In this document: in pieces, positions 8,759 through 10,447 of the stretch
How positions within the stretch are numbered: the first letter of the stretch is position 1
Layout: each line of letters starts with the position of its first letter
Assembly: GCA_003503355.1 (NCBI GenBank)
Contig: DOCS01000142.1
Location: 1-10,447, forward strand
From: Opitutia bacterium
GTDB taxonomy: Bacteria; Verrucomicrobiota; Verrucomicrobiia; Opitutales; Coraliomargaritaceae
DNA: 10,447 bases
Direction: 5' to 3'
Made by a program: the position numbers and the translations under genes
The notes under the pieces: generated by a model
Seen by the model: only the letters and a program-made list of their open reading frames with translations
Databases searched by the model: none
What the model was told of the DNA's origin: nothing

Positions 8759-9922
8759 ATGATTACGACGACAGAAGCCCTTGCAGAAGCAGTGCAGGCC
8801 GCTCAAGCGGCCGGTGCGGTAGGTATCGACACAGAATTTATTTGGGACCGAACCTATTATCCGACGCTGGGCCTGGTGCAGATCGGCTATCCCGACGGCC
8901 ATTGCGAGCTGATTGACGCCCCGGAAATTGAGGATTGGTCGCCCTTTGCCGCGTTGATGGCCGACCCGGATACGGTTAAAATTTTGCATGATGCGCAGCA
9001 GGATCTGACTATTCTCAAGCGAGCTTGTGGTGCTTATCCGAGAAACATTTTCGATACCCAGCGTTCCGCCGGCTTTGTGGGCCTCTCTTCGACGATTTCT
9101 CTCAGCGAGTTGCTGAAGACCTTGGTTCGGGTTCGATTGGACAAGTCTGAGACGCGTTCCAACTGGCTGGCGCGGCCCTTGACTCCCGAGCAGGCGCAAT
9201 ACGCCGAGGACGATGTGCGCTACTCGACTCGCCTAATGGACAAGATTTTGGACAAGGCAGAGGCGCTCGGTCGCAAGCAATGGATTATTGACGAAATGAA
9301 GTGCTACGAAAACGAGGCGCTGTATGAGGAGTTCGACCCTGAGGCTGATATGCCGCGCGTGCGCGGAAGTGGTTCCTTGACGAATCAACAGCGTAACATT
9401 GTGCGTGCGCTGGGCACTTGGCGCGAGGTCAGGGCACGTAAGCGTAATCTTCCGCGTAATTTCATTCTTTCTGACGAGGCCATCATCACATTGATGAAGC
9501 GGCCGCCGGAATCAGCCGAGGCGCTGCAGCCGAGTCGTGGGCTAACTGAGCGTTGCCTGCAGCGCAATCGCGGGCATATCTGGGAGGCGATCGAGCGTGG
9601 TATTAGCGGGGACCTGCCTGATTTGCCGAATGGTCGCCACAAGGGGCCTGCGCCCGATGACGGTTATGAGTCGCGGGTTGATTTGGCGTTGGCTTTGGTT
9701 AAGGGCATTTGCCTTGCTGCTAAAATGGACCCGCCGCTGATTGGTAATCGTGCGGAAATTACCGCATTTGTGTTGGAGGCGGGGAGTGCCGATCCGGCTC
9801 GCCACCGCATGTTGCGAAGCTGGCGTGGTGAATTTATTGGAAATCGCTTGCTGAATGTTCTGAACGGCGAGGGCAGTATCTCTATTGACTGCGAAACGAA
9901 GCTTCCCGTATTGATCGACTAA
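8759..9922 (+). CDS. rnd: Ribonuclease D
   Basis: 3'-to-5' exoribonuclease that trims the 3' ends of tRNA precursors and other small RNAs in the cytoplasm. The 387 residues are close to the E. coli enzyme (375). The DEDDy exonuclease domain is complete: Exo I D24-T-E26, Exo II D82 in the KILHDAQQDL segment (74-83), Exo III Y148 and D152 in QYAEDDVRY. These match the spacing of E. coli Asp28, Glu30, Asp85, Tyr151 and Asp155. An HRDC domain follows at about 205-283 (LTNQQRNIVRALGTWREVRA onward, with the LPRNFILSDEAI core), and then a C-terminal helical part with a second HRDC-like region (about 302-375). The ATG at 8759 is favoured because the protein aligns from its first residues; no Shine-Dalgarno sequence precedes it. 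It is divergent from the ABC operon and convergent with the tRNA-Asp unit. No clear intrinsic terminator follows the TAA. Confidence 0.95.
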   Translation: MITTTEALAEAVQAAQAAGAVGIDTEFIWDRTYYPTLGLVQIGYPDGHCELIDAPEIEDWSPFAALMADPDTVKILHDAQQDLTILKRACGAYPRNIFDTQRSAGFVGLSSTISLSELLKTLVRVRLDKSETRSNWLARPLTPEQAQYAEDDVRYSTRLMDKILDKAEALGRKQWIIDEMKCYENEALYEEFDPEADMPRVRGSGSLTNQQRNIVRALGTWREVRARKRNLPRNFILSDEAIITLMKRPPESAEALQPSRGLTERCLQRNRGHIWEAIERGISGDLPDLPNGRHKGPAPDDGYESRVDLALALVKGICLAAKMDPPLIGNRAEITAFVLEAGSADPARHRMLRSWRGEFIGNRLLNVLNGEGSISIDCETKLPVLID

Positions 9923-10207
9923 GTAGGAGGCGCTCGCCGGATTGCGGGCAAACTGATTCAGGTCTTTTAGGGGCGGTGTCGCCATTTCGGAACACGAGCA
10001 GGGCGGGCGCATCTTTAGCTGCGGGCGAAATCTTGCGCAGGCACGCTTTGTTTCGTGTACAGTGGCTGGGCGATTGTAGTGCGACTGCTATGGCGCTTGC
10101 ACCTCACGTCAACTAGGCTGAGCGACTCGCAATCACCTTAGGCGTAGGCTCCTCATGTTCCGCCCGATCTCGGGAGCTGAGGGTTTCGAGTTGAGTGATG
10201 TCGGCAT
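9923..10207. other. Spacer between rnd and tRNA unit, no gene recognised
   Basis: I find no convincing gene in these 285 nt. Plus-strand ATG frames are very short or run on into the tRNA, and the long minus-strand frame that crosses from rnd is antisense shadow. One small inverted repeat, CCCGA-tc-TCGGG, lies at 10163-10174 without a T-run, so it is not an intrinsic terminator. The stretch lies between two convergent transcription units and may hold the 3' untranslated part of the rnd transcript. A small RNA cannot be excluded, but nothing specific supports one. Confidence 0.5.
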
Positions 10208-10242
10208 AAAAAAAACCGCAGCTCTCTTTCGAGAACTGCGGT
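10208..10242 (-). terminator. Intrinsic terminator of tRNA-Asp
   Basis: On the minus strand a 12-bp stem (10215-10242; ACCGCAGTTCTC pairing with GAGAGCTGCGGT, one G-U wobble) is closed by a GAAA tetraloop and followed directly by eight T residues (10215-10208). It begins 7 nt after the CCA end of the tRNA. The strong GC stem, stable GNRA loop and T-run make this a textbook factor-independent terminator. On the plus strand the hairpin is followed only by TCTTTAAAT, so it would stop rnd transcripts poorly if at all. Confidence 0.93.
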
Positions 10243-10249
10243 CTTTAAA

Positions 10250-10326
10250 TGGCGGGATAGACGGGATTTGAACCCGCGGCCTCCTGCGTGACAGGCAGGC
10301 GCTCTAACCAACTGAGCTACTACCCC
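10250..10326 (-). tRNA. tRNA-Asp (GUC), CCA encoded
   Basis: 77 nt on the minus strand including an encoded CCA. The acceptor stem GGGGTAG pairs with CTATCCC, with one G-U pair at 4-69. The D arm contains AGCTCAGTTGGTTAGAGC. The anticodon stem CCTGC/GCAGG encloses the loop CTGTCAC, giving anticodon GTC, which reads Asp codons GAC and GAU. The T arm has the GGTTCAAATCC core. The discriminator base is G73, as expected for tRNA-Asp. All arms close properly, so the gene looks functional. It has its own upstream promoter candidate and downstream terminator. Confidence 0.97.
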
Positions 10327-10347
10327 AAAAGTGTTAAAGAAGCGCTC

Positions 10348-10375
10348 AAAGTAGAAGTCGGGGTGTTGAAGTCAA
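10348..10375 (-). promoter_or_regulatory. Candidate sigma70-type promoter of tRNA-Asp
   Basis: On the minus strand TTGACT (10375-10370, five of six consensus bases) is followed after 16 nt by TACTTT (10353-10348, a weak -10). Transcription would begin near 10341, about 15 nt before the mature tRNA 5' end at 10326. The good -35, the sensible distance and the need for a promoter between two terminated tRNA units support it; the weak -10 and short spacer argue for caution. Confidence 0.42.
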
Positions 10376-10397
10376 GCGATGTATTGTGTTTCTGCAT

Positions 10398-10431
10398 AAA
10401 AAAACCGCAGCTCTCTTTCGAGGACTGCGGT
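10398..10431 (-). terminator. Intrinsic terminator of the second tRNA unit
   Basis: Same hairpin and GAAA loop as the terminator at 10208-10242, followed on the minus strand by seven T residues (10404-10398). The base at 10423 gives a C-A mismatch inside the lower-middle stem where the first copy has a U-A pair. The stem is thus slightly weaker, but the GC-rich base and T-run should still terminate. Confidence 0.87.
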
Positions 10432-10438
10432 CTTTAAA

Positions 10439-10447
10439 TGGCGGGAT
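10439..10447 (-). tRNA. 3' end of a second tRNA, probably tRNA-Asp (cut by window edge)
   Basis: Only 9 nt of the gene lie inside the window: ATCCCG plus CCA on the minus strand, identical to the 3' end of the tRNA-Asp at 10250 and followed by the same 7-nt spacer and terminator. The anticodon is outside the window, so the Asp identity is inferred from the repeated flanks. Confidence 0.72.

Larger units (their letters stand above)
10394..10447 (-). repeat. Second copy of the tRNA 3' end plus terminator unit
   Basis: Positions 10394-10447 repeat 10204-10257 with an offset of 189 nt across the hairpin and tRNA 3' end. Only two differences are seen: the A-run is 7 instead of 8 long, and G10423 replaces A10234. 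The repeat covers the terminator and the end of the tRNA and continues past the window edge, so a whole tRNA transcription unit has probably been duplicated in tandem. Confidence 0.88.

Noticed and set aside
8654..9199. Minus-strand open frame (181 codons) across the rnd start and the divergent gap
   Set aside because: It is antisense to the conserved RNase D catalytic domain, low in recognisable motifs, and would fill the only promoter space. Treated as a shadow.
9542..10012. Minus-strand open frame (156 codons) antisense to the rnd 3' end
   Set aside because: Most of it overlaps the conserved C-terminal part of RNase D; the product resembles no family I recognise.

Overview
The window is an ordinary chromosomal stretch (GC in the mid-50s by eye) of a Gram-negative-type bacterium. 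It carries a tightly packed minus-strand operon for a Gld-type ABC transporter, a divergent RNase D gene, and tandem tRNA units. The combination of Gld-like ABC genes, DUF4340 and AsmA-like proteins, and the lack of Shine-Dalgarno sequences, fits Verrucomicrobiota (Opitutia/Puniceicoccales-like). That placement is inferred from gene content, not shown by a marker. No phage, IS, CRISPR or other sign of transfer was seen.

Layout. Positions 8576 down to 614 (minus) hold five genes in transcription order: ABC ATPase (GldA/CcmA type), six-helix ABC permease (GldF type), GldG-type periplasmic auxiliary protein, DUF4340 protein, and a 906-residue AsmA-like protein. Junctions are 15 nt, a 1-nt TGATG overlap, 5 nt and 0 nt, so this is almost certainly one transcript. 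A nitroreductase (515 down to 1, cut by the window edge) follows on the same strand after a 98-nt gap. Positions 8577-8758 are a divergent intergenic region. Ribonuclease D (rnd) is on the plus strand at 8759-9922. Positions 9923-10207 hold no gene I can recognise. From 10208 to the end the minus strand carries a tRNA-Asp(GUC) gene with its own candidate promoter and a strong intrinsic terminator, then the terminator and last 9 nt of a second, near-identical tRNA unit.

How the genes fit together. The ATPase and permease form the inner-membrane engine. The GldG-like and DUF4340 proteins are membrane-anchored, with most of their mass predicted in the periplasm. The AsmA-like protein belongs to a family of long beta-rich proteins linked to lipid traffic between inner and outer membrane. 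The co-transcribed set therefore looks like an envelope-spanning export or lipid-handling machine of unknown substrate. This is the most interesting part of the window. RNase D and the tRNAs belong to RNA metabolism and appear unrelated to the operon.
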